Origin: Henricia sp. BOLD:AAB3569
Lineage: Eukaryota > Echinodermata > Asteroidea > Spinulosida > Echinasteridae
Assembly (NCBI GenBank): GCA_037783545.1
Contig: JBBELK010000308.1
Coordinates: 2,728,001-2,792,000, forward strand
Direction: 5' to 3'
DNA length: 64,000 bases
The notes under the pieces were generated by a model that worked only from the letters and a program-made list of their open reading frames with translations, ran no database searches and was not told the DNA's origin. The translations under genes and the position numbers were made by a program. Within the stretch, counting starts at the first letter, position 1; every line of letters starts with the position of its first letter. Positions 53,201-61,959 of this stretch are shown piece by piece.

Positions 53201-56200
53201 CCCGGTCCTGGAAAAATAGAAAGTCCTGAAATCTGCCAAAATGAGGTGGGGATATGCTAAATTTTCATTTAGGATTATTTCTAAGGCATTTTCGGAAGAG
53301 TCGATTTTTTAAAAATTTTGTAAGGACCGTACCTGTCGGCGCCGAAAAAAAAAAAGTCCTGAAAGAAAGTCCTGAAATCTGCCAAAATGAGGTGGGGATA
53401 AGCTAAATTTTCATTTAGGATTATTTCTAAGGCATTTTCAGAAGAGTCGATTTTTAAAAAATTTTGTAAGGACCGTACCTGTCGGCGCCGAAAAAAAAAA
53501 GTCCTGAAAGAAAGTCCTGAAATCTGCCAAAATGAGGTGGGGATATGCTAAATTTTCATTTAGGATTATTTCTAAGGCATTTTCGGAAGAGTCAATTTTT
53601 TAAAAATTTTGTAAGGACCGTCGAAAAAAAAAAAGTCCTGAAAGAAAGTCCTGAAATCTGCCAAAATGAGGTGGGGATAAGCTAAATTTTCATTTAGGAT
53701 TATTTCTAAGACATTTTCAGAAGAGTCGATTTTTAAAAAAATTTGTAAGGACCGTACCTGTCGGCGCCGAAAAAAAAAAAGTCCTGAAAGAAAGTCCTGA
53801 AATCTGGCAAAATAAGGTGGGGATAAGCTAAATTTTCATTTAGGATTATTTCTAAGGCATTTTCAGAAGAGTCGATTTTTAAAAGATTTTGTAAGGACCG
53901 TACCTGTCGGCGCCGAAAAAAAAAAAGTCCTGAAAGAAAGTCCTGAAATCTGCCAAAATGAGGTGGGGATATGCTAACTTTTCATTTAGGATCATTTCTA
54001 AGGCATTTTCGGAAGAGTCAATTTTTTGTAAATTTTGTAAGGACCGGACCTGTCGGCGCCGATGACCCCGGTCCTGGAAAAATAGAAAGTCCTGAATTCT
54101 GCCAAAATGAGGTGGGGATATGCTAAATTTTCATTTAGGATAATTTCTAAGGCATTTTCGGAAGAGTCAATTTTTTAAAAATTTTGTAAGGACCGGAACA
54201 TGCCTGACATGTACACGTACTATGCAGTGGGGAATAAGACAAAGATGGACGCACCGTGATAAAGGTCTATTGGCTGAGAGCACATCACGTGGCCAGTATT
54301 AAATGGACGATAAAGGCCCGGTCAGTCTTTAACACTTTTGAGCGTGGCTTGCGGCCATAACCGTGCCCTGGTCAACGCGTATGGAACACGCACACGCACA
54401 CAGAAACTGCACGCTCCCGAAAGCAAAAATGTGCACTGTGATGAGTACCCGGTCGTGCGCGTACAACATGCTTGCATTAGGGGGTAACGCGCGCGATCAA
54501 ACAAAAACAACATGACGCACAGCTAAAGTTTGTAGTCCCTGATGAAAATTAAAACACCATTTGCAATAAAGTTCTCAAGATCCAAGAAGGTACTTACTGA
54601 ACCGAAAGAGTGAGTTTAGTTCTGTATGCCACGGATAGGACGACGGAGCCAATAGGCGTAGGTACTGAACCAACATTGAGGGAATGGAAATCTGTAAGAT
54701 CAACAAAATTGCTTCAGGTCAATTCCAGAAATTCAGAATTTGAGGACTTGTAATGCCTCACGTATTCAAGTTGTTTGATTTTAAACATGTGTTCTTCAAG
54801 CATCCTTGACGGAAGTTTAACTCCTGAAAAACTGATCGTAATGCCATTCTGAATAAGTGTGGTACGTTAAAAAACAAATTTACATATGGGTCTGTCCACA
54901 GTAATGGAGTACATTTGAAAAATAAGACAATAATTCCTTTCAGATGTCTTTGTTTTGTTCTCAGGAGATAACTTTTGCCCAAAAAGGTAAGAAATTGCTG
55001 CCACAACATACATTTTTGAAAAGCTTGTGTACAAATTTTCCTATTACGTATGTAAGGTGGACAGACCATTTTGTGACTTTTTTCTGTCTTTGTAACATGC
55101 GTAATAGGAACATTTGTGCACGGGGTTTTCACAAATGTATGTTGTAGGACTATTTTTCGTACTCCTTGGTGAAAAAGTTATTTCCTCAGTTTAGCTTGAT
55201 AATTTAAAGATAAAATTAAGACATTTGAAGTGAACTGGGACCTAAGATCTTGAATGTTACAGAAATGTACCCTATTACTGTGGACAGACCCATATATATG
55301 CTGAGGGTAATTGTTCTCCAAAGCACAGTATTTATTTAAAAAATCTCAACACATCATAAAGCTGTCGATTCTACGAGGAATACGCTATTAAAGGAGATGT
55401 TCAGATTTTTCCAGAAAATGGATTTCGTTCTAACCTAACAATAACATAAAATGCTTCCCCAAAATACTATCCATGGGAAGAAAACATGAAATTTGCAATC
55501 TCCAATTTGGATGTGGAAGCAAAAAGGTTGGTGTAATCACTGCACTGCTTTATGGAACGGATAAATTAGTTTACAAAACATCTGTGGTTTTTTGACGATA
55601 TCCTTGGAAATATATGGATTGAGAGTGCTGAATTTCAGAATGGTAATGAGAAAAATATGACAAATGATACGGTATCAAAATCTCAACACTCGTGGGGAAA
55701 AAATGGGGGCGCTCAAAAATGTGACCTGACATGCTCTTTTAACTTCTAGCAGTTATATTAAATTTGATAAAAGCGTAAAAATCTTACTTTCGCCAAGATA
55801 GGCCAATTTCAAATCCCCATAGTACATGCGGGACATGACGCGGTAGTCGGCGCCCAACTGGTGCCGTGCGATACGGTACGCTGGCGTGACCCTGGATATG
55901 CAAATGAGCGACTTGATGAGGAGACCGAGTCGGTTGTAGACGGCGTAGTGGATTTTGGCGTTGGGGTCGCAGGACTCGTTTAGGACAAGACTCCAGCATT
56001 CTAAGACCATTCTGTCACCCTGTGATGTCGGAAATGAGAAAGGGAAAAGGAAGAGAAAGGAATAGGTAGAGCACTACTTAAAAGTTGATGTTTTAAAGGC
56101 AGTATACATGATTGGTATCTCGAAAATCAGAAATGTTCACAGATTTACGCCTAATTTACACAATATAAACATGATGACCGTGAATGGTGAATGGTTTTGT

Positions 56201-59200
56201 CTGAAGTGCTATATCTCGTAAGACGAAAATTCAATTCGCCCCAAAACCATTTCGCCCCCGAACCACTTCGCCCGAGTGCCATTTCGCCCCAAATCACTTT
56301 GTCCAAACACTACATCGCCCAAATGCTACTTCGCCCCAAAACCACTTGGTGCACAGGCCGTGGTTCAGGTCTAAGTGGTTTTGGGGCGAAATGACTGCAA
56401 ACCCTTTTTTGACTGTTTTCTCAAAAGTTAGACGAAGTACGGAGCTGATTTTTGCTCATGGTTGATTTTAATCATGCATATCTTCAATCACACAGGGGGA
56501 TAAAACTATTTTTAACAGTTTACCAATCATGTATACTATCTTTAATGAGTTGACGCCAGGATTATTTTTGGCAAAAAATACAATTTATTTTTAAAAAGCA
56601 AATGTGATTGGCCAGGTTAAGCACCATAAATACCGACTATTGAGAGTCATTTCTACATTCATTGTATGAAAATTCTCACCAAACGTTCATAATTTGCAGC
56701 ACTCCGAGGCGGCTGCCACGAAGCGAGATTTGCTACACCGACAAGCCGCTAGAAAATCGTGTTTGGTGACTTTACACCTAATTTTGGAATGACTTGGCTG
56801 TACATGTACTTTCGTGTTTTAGAGGGGAAAATACATTTATTTTTTGGTCCGGGCGGCCAGGTTTTTTGTCCGGGCGGCAAATTTTTGTCCGGGCGCTATT
56901 GGTACTTCTGATGATTTTGTCCGGGCGGCGTGCCCGGACAAAACTGGTAGTTATTTTAAATACACTTTTAAAGCCTCTGACAAATTAGATTATTTAACTT
57001 TTTTCCTACCTCACTGGTCTCCAATGAAACCTCGACATTGAGTGGAGATCCGGCCCTGGGTAGTTCCTGGGCCAGCAATTTCTTGATGTTGGTTTTAATA
57101 ATTGGGTTGTCATATATGGCTAGATTGAACTGATTAAAAGAAGAAAAAAAAACAGTACAGAAAAAAAACATGAAAATAAACGAGAATGTTTTGCTTTTCC
57201 TATACAGTTCAAAAAAGAAATCCAAATTGAGGATGCCAAGAGATGTAACATATTTTATCGGTCAGTAATGTGTTTGACCACCTCTTGTAGCAAGGCTGAC
57301 TGCTCCAGCCTCTGCATCAGCCTCCGTATGAGCCGCTAAAGGGTGCACCACTCTGCCTGAAGTGCCTCCCTGAGCTCCTGCACTTCTGGAGCCGTTTTTG
57401 AAACTCCCGGCTCCAGAGGTAAGCACATCCCATGCAGGTTTTATCAGGTTAAAGGGACACACCGGCCTATTGTTTACATAACGTAGCGATCTAGCATCTT
57501 TGACAATAATATTTCGATGGTCGTTGTGAAAAACAATTATCAAAATGTCACGTAATTAACTAGAAATGTTTAAAATTAACAAAAGAGACAAATGTTGGGC
57601 TATACGATTTACCAGCCGTGGCAATGTATTATGTATCATGTGTTTGTAAATAAAGGTGGCGTTCGATATGGGTGGACACATGTTTAACCTCGATTCCTTG
57701 TTTTCCCTGACTCATTACACCTTGCATGATCCCTCAGGTCAGCGCTGACTCGAGGAAGCAACTCGAACGCAACGTTTCGGTGTCTTTAGCACCCTCAATA
57801 GGCCTATATGCTGTTTTTTTCTTAAGATATTATTTATCGACGCGAACGCGAAGCGAAGACACGAAAATCTGAGAGATTTTCTCGTCCATATCAACACCCA
57901 GAAACCCTTCTTATGAAATATGTTGGCAGATTTGTGTACAAATTGGAAAATACGGTATGTACATAGTGTTCGTAGGACATTATTTTCCAACAAGAAGAGA
58001 AACCAACCGCGAATGACAAAAGCAACTCGCACTTCGCGCTGGTTTCTACTGCTGGAAATACAACTAACTCACAAGACCATGTGACTTTATTCGGAACCAG
58101 AATCTGGTTCCGAAAAGTCACGTGACCTTTAATCTTTTTTAAATGCTCAAAAATTGCCAAATTTGACGGCGTCTTTTCAGGATATATCTAATTTACTCTG
58201 GAAAGCGCTTCAGAATAATGTATGGGTCTATTTCGAGCCCAAAATAGCCCAACAAAGCCGGTGTGTCCCTTTAAAACCGCAACAAAATCGGTTTTCTGAG
58301 AGCCCCTAAATGCAGGATTCTCCCAGGAACAGAAAATGTCACATTTTATAACTGTGGGAATCACTTCTTTCAAACAGGTCCTCTTGGACCTGGATAAAAT
58401 CACTGAAGCGGAACAGTCTCGAAAGTGATTCCAAAGCTATTGGTCGATTACTGCACTGTATTCAACAAACTTCTGCCAAGATCAAGAATTGATATTTTAA
58501 GAAAATTGCATTTCTTTTTTGGGAGAGTATATTTCGTGTTTACTCACCCAATCAGTCCCATCTGATTTAGCCTTCGATGCGGAGTCAATTTTTTCTCCTG
58601 AACGAGACTGTATGATGACCTGAACAAACTTTAAAAACAAAGATGCCAAAAAGAAATATATTATAAAATGCCTTGCTTAAGGGCACAAACATTGCAATCC
58701 AGGCCACAAATCAATCTTCACTAGTAATTTGCACCCTTGGGGGAAAACCCGAGGAAGTATGCGACTGTGCCTCATAGCTCGGCTGGTAGAGCATCTGCCC
58801 GGTGTGTCAGAGGTCTTAGGGAAAACCTGAGGTAGTATACCACTGTGCCTCATAGCTCAGCTGGTAGAGCATCTGCCCGGTGTGCCAGAGGTCTTGGGAG
58901 AAAACCTGAGAGAGTATACCACTGTGCCTCATAGCTCGGCTGGTAGAGCATCTGCCCGGTGTGTCAGATGTCTTGGGGAAACCTGAGGTAGTATACCACT
59001 GTGCCTTATAGTTCAGCTGGTAAAGCATCTGCCCGGTGTGCCAGAGGTCTTGGGGGAAACATGAGGGAGTATACCACTGCGCCTCATAGTTCAGCTGGTA
59101 GAGCATCTGCCCAGTGTGCCAGAGGTCTTAGGGGAAACATGAGGGAGTATACCACTGTGGCTTATAGCTCAGCTGGTAAAGCATCTGCCCGGTGTGCCAG

Positions 59201-59743
59201 AGGTCTTGGGTGAACCTGAGGGGGTATACCACCGTGCCAGGTTCATTACCATGCACGGACACCCAGGATTTTCCTCATTATGACATATAAACCACGTAAA
59301 AATTTTAGTTTAATGATAAAAACGCAAAATTAGAAGGGAAAGTGTTATGAATTTACTACGGAAAAAATAAGATATTTTGAGAGTTGTCCCATAGGTTTAG
59401 CGCATGGGGTCTCAGACGGTGTCCGTCCATGTTAATCTTTCCCCGTGATTTTTCTTGGTCTTTAAGACACTGTACCATCATGAAAATAAAAATACAATGT
59501 AGTAATGCTACACTTTATTTTCCTATACAGTCCTACAAAAATGTGTCAAACTCTGCAGAAATTTGTCAAAAAAAATGTTGTAGATTTTAGGTTCTTTGTG
59601 ATAATGATTTTTGTATTTACCTTGAAAGATAAGAACTTTATGAACTTCTTGAGATCTCGGAGCTCCCTTTCAGACAGGCTAGCGGCTCCGGCTGTGGCTA
59701 TCCCGAGTGGATTTGGCTCATCGGACGGACCTTTGGCCATCAT
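24163..59743 (-). CDS. ATG13: Autophagy-related protein 13, twelve coding exons
   Basis: ATG13 is the HORMA-domain scaffold of the Atg1/ULK1 kinase complex (with FIP200 and ATG101) that starts autophagosome formation. Coding exons in transcript order: 59743-59621, 58628-58548, 57129-57010, 56019-55788, 54691-54598, 31288-31175, 29692-29540, 28698-28617, 28252-28151, 27918-27811, 26063-25947, 24261-24163. All junctions are GT/AG and phases agree, giving about 474 aa (human isoforms are near 480-550). Exons 1-6 give the HORMA domain: DLKKFIKFLSFK, GEKI, YNRLGLLIKSLICISRVTPA and TPIGSVVLSVAYR match the family. The middle is Ser/Pro-rich (CATTFSTSPP). Exon 10 carries an LC3-interacting motif, EDFVMV. 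The last exons hold the ULK1-binding tail (FDSFVRSLQ). A 23.3 kb satellite array fills intron 5. An acceptor at about 59762 implies a 5' UTR intron. Confidence 0.95.
24365..24557. repeat. Fold-back element CCAATTTCATGGCGC
   Basis: Ends gccaatttcatggcgctgct and agcagccccatgaaattgac pair imperfectly. Related to 13814-13996. In ATG13 intron 11. Confidence 0.6.
25057..25512. repeat. Fold-back element ATATGGGTAATTCCC, copy 1
   Basis: Inverted ends atatgggtaattcccaaaat and its complement enclose about 400 bp. They include ggtccaaaa on the left and ttttggacc on the right. Copy 2 is at 30645-31089. Confidence 0.8.
25568..25926. repeat. TTAA-flanked element at ATG13 exon 11 donor
   Basis: TTAA at 25564-25567 and 25927-25930. 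Ends AGGAGCGTGACCAGA and TCTGGTCACACTCCT are complementary with one mismatch. Its edge is 16 bp from the exon 11 splice donor. Kolobok-like by TSD and AGG ends. Confidence 0.75.
25947..26063 (-). CDS. ATG13: ATG13 coding exon 11
   Basis: 39 residues, NPAFAKPEGNSDVVSFYRQF through LPTFEDTL, matching the family FKPAF...FYREFQ region after the LIR. Acceptor atttag|AAC (phase 0), donor CTC|GTAAGA. Confidence 0.92.
26490..26960. repeat. Dispersed repeat in ATG13 intron 10
   Basis: Runs from gatgtaacatattttat-like sequence through actgcaccagcctctg to ggttttctgagagcccttaa and beyond. A second copy at 57240-58490 is split by an inserted element. This copy is the uninterrupted version. Confidence 0.75.
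27500..27742. repeat. TAGGGCGACA inverted-repeat element
   Basis: Starts tagggcgaca and ends tgtcgccctatt. A second inverted pair inside (27667 tagggcgacacc, 27698 gtgtcgcccta) suggests a nested or duplicated copy. Confidence 0.55.
27811..27918 (-). CDS. ATG13: ATG13 coding exon 10 (LIR exon)
   Basis: 36 residues, TALEQPDCQASSSSQ to AEDFVMVEF. The acidic EDFVMV fits the LC3-interacting consensus (aromatic-x-x-aliphatic) and aligns with human DDFVMI. Donor TTT|GTAAGT. Confidence 0.93.
28151..28252 (-). CDS. ATG13: ATG13 coding exon 9
   Basis: 34 residues, SDIVPGDIPFISLLLEHTSL to KSSSCEQ, matching the family block containing DIPFA. Acceptor ttcacag|AGT, donor CAG|GTACGG. Confidence 0.88.
28617..28698 (-). 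CDS. ATG13: ATG13 coding exon 8
   Basis: GNPAVASSDLLSGKLGAFAS through PKHQADQ, aligning with the family RKVGAF segment. Acceptor gtccccag|TGG, donor CAG|GTGGGT. Enters in phase 2, leaves in phase 0. Confidence 0.9.
28965..29392. repeat. Long hairpin in ATG13 intron 7
   Basis: Two arms of about 200 bp (gagtctttccacggta... and ...tactgtggaaagactc) pair almost completely, including agataacttaggcccaaaaa and its complement. The gap between arms is short. Transcribed with ATG13 it would form a long double-stranded RNA. Confidence 0.85.
29540..29692 (-). CDS. ATG13: ATG13 coding exon 7
   Basis: YDELSGMEGSQDLCATTFST then SPPEPCVLHGDLPVT..., aligning with human EDSQEVCTTSFSTSPP. Acceptor gtcttag|GTA, donor AGG|GTAATA, phase 2 on both sides. 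Confidence 0.9.
29985..30496. repeat. TTCGCCCC-core element, copy 2
   Basis: Same body as 18991-19465, left terminus eroded. Right end ccaatcatgtatactatct followed by TTAA. Confidence 0.65.
30591..31120. repeat. Fold-back copy 2 inside 38-bp direct repeats
   Basis: A second copy of the 25057 element (30645-31089) lies between two identical 38-bp direct repeats (30591-30628 and 31083-31120, starting catatgtgaaatatgagatc). The second direct repeat overlaps the element's right end and lies 55 bp from ATG13 exon 6. Confidence 0.75.
31175..31288 (-). CDS. ATG13: ATG13 coding exon 6
   Basis: QLQSSRVSPVSIRDDYYSSS through GYATG, corresponding to the end of the HORMA domain (human [20 protein letters not shown] region). 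Acceptor tcccacag|CCA. Donor GG|GTCAGA is non-consensus after GT but phase 2 matches exon 7. Confidence 0.82.
39742..45561. repeat. 2910-bp tandem duplication within the satellite
   Basis: The segment from about 39742 is repeated 2910 bp downstream. It shares private variants: the gtccgtacctg insertion at 41801 and 44711, ccctgg at 40498 and 43408, and ctaacgc at 41604 and 44514. I found three base differences (40155/43065, 40323/43233, 42314/45224). Confidence 0.85.
47110..48416 (+). pseudogene. Harbinger DDE transposase, one frameshift
   Basis: HARBI1-like transposase (DDE superfamily endonuclease, PF13359 type). The first frame runs 47110-47772 and contains the helix-rich N-terminus (around FLRIDAAIWQEILEKI) and FPHCIGAVDGK with the first catalytic Asp (47701). 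The matching second frame continues from about 47733 to 48416 with GSDGGVF (second Asp, 47844), GDAAFPL and VVENAFGIL (catalytic Glu, 48075). The frame changes between 47713 and 47733, just after GAVDGK, so this copy as read is inactive unless the shift is a sequencing error. No intron boundaries fit there. Total length is about 430 residues, slightly longer than HARBI1 (about 350). Confidence 0.92.
48929..50265 (-). pseudogene. Harbinger MADF/Myb-like DNA-binding protein, frameshifted
   Basis: The open frame 50265-49231 encodes 344 aa. It has a poly-Ala tract at residues 13-25 (GCN repeat at about 50190-50230), an acidic Pro/Glu region, and a MADF-like domain near 105-200 (WFEDHPMFYDKARRDYKD, SWKLEEIAASL, LKTWLDSMRTSAGKLLK). 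A basic stretch with RGKGKKRKTEG follows. Such proteins accompany Harbinger transposases and recruit them to DNA. A Gln/Pro-rich C-terminus (QYQGYGMAYVPMQPPPAPYR) continues in another frame to 48929, implying a frameshift near 49270-49290. It runs tail-to-tail with the transposase, with about 500 bp between. Confidence 0.82.
54271..54597. other. Unique DNA between satellite block and ATG13 exon 5
   Basis: I see no exon or repeat here apart from a second gataaaggccc-like word at 54309, 46 bp past the first. Composition is more balanced than the array. Confidence 0.6.
54598..54691 (-). CDS. ATG13: ATG13 coding exon 5
   Basis: NFHSLNVGSVPTPIGSVVLS then VAYRTKLTLSV, matching HORMA core human VGTVGTPVGTITLSCAYR. 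Acceptor cttacag|ATT, donor TCA|GTAAGT. Joins exon 6 across the 23.3 kb satellite intron in phase 2. Confidence 0.93.
54884..55296. repeat. Fold-back element ATATGGGTCTGTCCACAG
   Basis: Ends atatgggtctgtccacagta and its complement (ctgtggacagacccatat) with long imperfectly paired arms. In ATG13 intron 4. Distantly similar at the ends to the hairpin at 28965. Confidence 0.75.
55392..55738. repeat. TTAA-flanked element, AGGAGATG ends
   Basis: TTAA at 55388-55391 and 55739-55742; ends AGGAGATGTTCAG and CTGACATGCTCT. A truncated relative is at 59795-60065. It ends 46 bp downstream of the exon 4 donor. Confidence 0.65.
55788..56019 (-). CDS. ATG13: ATG13 coding exon 4
   Basis: 77 codons plus one base: GDRMVLECWSLVL, YNRLGLLIKSLICISRVTPA, then MYYGDLKLAYLGE, the best-conserved HORMA block. 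Acceptor catcacag|GGT, donor AAA|GTAAGA. Confidence 0.97.
56097..56541. repeat. TTCGCCCC-core element, copy 3
   Basis: Complete copy flanked by TTAA (56093-56096, 56542-56545). Ends AGGCAGTATACATGATTGG and CCAATCATGTATACTATCT pair with two mismatches. This copy fixes the family as TTAA-inserting. Confidence 0.8.
57010..57129 (-). CDS. ATG13: ATG13 coding exon 3
   Basis: 40 residues, FNLAIYDNPIIKTNIKKLLA to VEVSLETSE, matching human FNLAIKDIPEV...EISLKTSE. Acceptor ttaatcag|TTC, donor GAG|GTAGGA. Confidence 0.96.
57240..58490. repeat. Dispersed repeat split by an inserted element
   Basis: Outer parts (57240-57452 and 58269-58490) match 26490-26960 continuously once the TTAA-flanked insert is removed. 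Confidence 0.8.
57453..58268. mobile_element. TTAA-flanked non-autonomous transposon, 816 bp
   Basis: TTAA at 57449-57452 and 58269-58272. Ends AGGGACACACCGGC are exact inverted repeats. No transposase-like ORF. The paralogous empty site at about 26700 confirms both boundaries. Kolobok-like by TTAA duplication and AGG termini. Confidence 0.85.
58548..58628 (-). CDS. ATG13: ATG13 coding exon 2
   Basis: 27 residues, FVQVIIQSRSGEKIDSASKA then KSDGTDW, aligning with human TVQVIVQARLGEKI...GSDW. Acceptor tttaaag|TTT, donor TGG|GTGAGT. Confidence 0.95.
58745..59235 (+). repeat. tRNA-like tandem array, 78-bp period
   Basis: Six units start at 58771, 58849, 58928, 59005, 59083 and 59161 (period 77-79). 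Each carries TAGCTCAGCTGGTAGAGC (A-box consensus) and tctgcccggtgtgycagagg. The B-box region (ggtcttgggggaaacc) is degenerate, so they look like tRNA-derived repeats rather than working tRNAs. Located in ATG13 intron 1. Confidence 0.75.
59621..59743 (-). CDS. ATG13: ATG13 coding exon 1
   Basis: Starts at a double ATG (59743 and 59740). 41 residues, with LSERELRDLKKFIKFLSFK matching the HORMA start (human QDRKDLDKFIKFFALK) after a leader about 18 residues longer. An acceptor (gttccacag) ending near 59762 shows that the 5' UTR is spliced. Donor AAG|GTAAAT. Confidence 0.92.
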
Positions 59744-61824
59744 GATGCATAGTCGTTAACTGTGGAACAAAAGAAATGCAAATTTTCAGTTGAAGGGGGG
59801 TGCTCAGATTTTTCCATAAAATGGATTCCGTTCTAACCTAACAATCATACAAAATACCTCTCCAAAATACTATCCATGGGAAGAAAACAGGAAATTTGTA
59901 ATATCCAATTTGGATGTGGAAGCAAAAAGGTTGATGTAATCACTGCACTGCTTTATGGAACTGATAAATTAGTTTACAAAACATTGGTGGTTTTTTGACG
60001 ATTATATTAAAAATATACGAGTGTAACAGTATTTTAGAAGGGTTATGAGAGAAATATGAAAAATCCATGGTGATTAAAGAGTTGAGAAGTTTATCATGAT
60101 ATTTTTTTCTTTAAAATGAATCATCTGGCATCGGTAAGTGGAGATTTGATGAAAAAAAACAAAAATGTTTGGTGAGGAAAATTTAAGATTTTGTGAGGAA
60201 ACACTGGTTCCCACTCCACATATTCCACATACAACAAATGAATATGAGGACCGGCTACCGTTGTGTTTAAAATAGCACTAAGCATTATGTCATGCATTTA
60301 TTTTCAGGAGAGCATAACTGTTAATTTTTAAAGCGCACTGTGAGCACTACGGCACGAGTGTATAACAATTTGAAAGGGGTTATTCCATATTTGGCCAATC
60401 AAAATTTAATATATTAACCTTAAAATATTACACTTGCCCATTATAGCATCAAAAATCAAATTCAAACCTTGTCTGCATCATCATAAATAAACACGCGACG
60501 GCACGCGGTGTCAACACAAATTCTCGAAACAATGACGAATCGTACCCGACGATTAACGATAACGTCCGGACGTGCACTCGGGTAACTTTGGGAATCTTCG
60601 GAAAAAGGAGGAATTCCTCCTGTTTTAATATTATATGGCGGTCTAATGTATACTGGCAGCTGTCGGACCTAAAGATCGGTCGGGAATCTTTTGGTCCGGG
60701 AACCAGACTAGGAAACACTTCAACTTCTCAGAAAACACTTCAACTTCTCAAATCTTCATTTTATTTTATTTTATTTTATTGAAACCCAAATTTAGGAGTG
60801 CGAAAATTTTAAGATTTTGTGAGGAAAAATAAATTGTTCAGCCATTCTGCTGAAGCCATGATCAACTTCTCAGTTCTTTCCATTCTTTCACTTCACTCAC
60901 TTTATCTAATAAAATACATCCAATGTTAGGTATTTTTTCTGTATACATTGAACAAAGATTTGAATGAAATTACCTCCTGCAATCAACAGATCATCCAATT
61001 CTAAGATATACTTTAATTGCACTTCTGTCGGAAATGTTGCATTTCTGAGATAAATGATAAAATTACTGCATGCCATAAAGTAATGCACAAAATTACGGTG
61101 CGAGCGGTCCAGGCGTAAGCGAGACAACAGAGGGCGCTGTGCGCGCACATGAATGGTTATCTTGTGCACTAACTGAATTTTGTTGCAACATTTGCAACAA
61201 AAGTGCAAGTGGGAAGTAGAAAATTAGATTAGGCCTATTCTGTCGATTCCAGGAGGTAATTTCCTTCAAATCTTTGTTCAATCATGGAGGTTTCTTCCTC
61301 CTCCATACGAAAAAAACACCCTTTATTAAATTTCACTCCACTCACTTTATCTAATAAAATACGTCCAATGTTAATACTGTTTAACCAAACACACGAACAA
61401 CTGGGGCCTAAACAAGCTTGAAACGTATCCCAGTTTTACAAAATTTACACACAAAAAAAACAGCAGACAGCTGCGAAACACACTGGTCAATGTTATGATT
61501 TGGATCATGACGTCATTGACCATAGTCTGTTTACGAACTTGTCTAGTGCACAAAATAGCACAGTGCGAGTTGGGCGCAAGATTCCTGAGAAATGTTGGGG
61601 TCATTGAACTATTAAATGTACGGAACGCAAAAAGTACAAAAATGATAACGATAATGGAAATTGATAAACTAACAAAGACCCAACGCAAGAGGGCAGCAGA
61701 CAGCTGCATTGTGATAATGTAAACGTACGATTTGGGTTGGGTTCATCCGCCGGAAACGATTCCTAATTTATTACCACAAAAAAACATCAAGAATCTTTCA
61801 TTTTGAGTGAGGTAGAGCTGCAGG
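59744..61824. promoter_or_regulatory. Shared 5' region of ATG13 and AMBRA1
   Basis: About 2.1 kb between divergent start codons, likely holding both promoters and the ATG13 5' UTR exon. It contains a diverged TTAA-element relative (59795-60065), a TTTTA microsatellite (60756-60780) and a CCAAT at 60400. I cannot place transcription starts. Confidence 0.5.
61015..61250. repeat. Direct repeat upstream of AMBRA1 exon 1
   Basis: Contains acttctgtcggaaatgttgc, acaacagagggcgctg and ggttatcttgtgcactaa. All recur in order at 62345-62550, beyond exon 1. Confidence 0.65.
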
Positions 61825-61959
61825 ATGATGGTGCATCAATGCAGGAACGTTTTCATGAGCCTGAAGGGCCGGGAGATTGGTTTCAAAGGCCGAAATAGGC
61901 GAAACATTCTGCTGAATTTTGCGGAGGAGATCGCTGCAACTTCGTCAACAGACAACAAT
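61825..61959 (+). CDS. AMBRA1: AMBRA1 exon 1 (candidate)
   Basis: 45 codons from ATG to AAT|GTACGT. Assignment rests on the GRExG...RRNILLNFAEE similarity, phase agreement with exon 2, and the expected distance to the first WD repeat. Confidence 0.68.

Larger units (their letters stand above)
31563..54197. repeat. 148-bp satellite array in ATG13 intron 5
   Basis: Head-to-tail monomers of about 146-149 bp, roughly 125 in total, all in one orientation, interrupted once (46705-50847). Each starts gtcctgaaatctgccaaaat and contains gcattttcggaagagtc. Type A monomers end in a GC-rich dyad (GGACCGG, TCGGCGCCGA, CCGGTCC). Type B monomers have ggaccgtacctg, then the palindrome, then about 11 A and a short duplicated gtcctgaaagaaa. 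Type A fills the left end; A and B then intermix. Repeats at 595, 1032, 1375 and 2910 bp show higher-order structure. Confidence 0.97.
31524..54270. repeat. Satellite block bounded by 21-bp inverted repeats
   Basis: ATAGACCTTTATCACTGTGCG at 31524 and its complement ending at 54270 agree in 20 of 21 positions, and they enclose the entire satellite. Between each end and the array lie about 40 bp (left) and 70 bp (right) of non-satellite sequence. The first seven bases equal the ATAGACC MITE terminus found elsewhere in the window. No clear target duplication. Whether this is one giant transposon is inference. Confidence 0.65.

Noticed and set aside
31563-54197. CRISPR-like array
   Set aside because: Monomers are contiguous with no unique spacers, and the sequence is eukaryotic with spliced genes.
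31524-54270. Helitron as the carrier of the satellite
   Set aside because: There is no CTRR terminus with a 3' hairpin and no A/T target site. The block has inverted terminal repeats, which Helitrons lack.
31289-54597. A missing ATG13 exon at the end of the HORMA domain, deleted by the satellite
   Set aside because: Exon 6 (31288-31175) at first looked like a later Ser-rich segment. Aligned properly, its IRDDYYSSSSP matches the human [15 protein letters not shown] region, and exon 7 follows in the human order with matching phase. No exon is missing.
58771-59220. Functional tRNA gene cluster
   Set aside because: The A box is good but the B-box and T-arm regions are degenerate and no clean cloverleaf with an anticodon could be drawn. 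Kept as a tRNA-like repeat.
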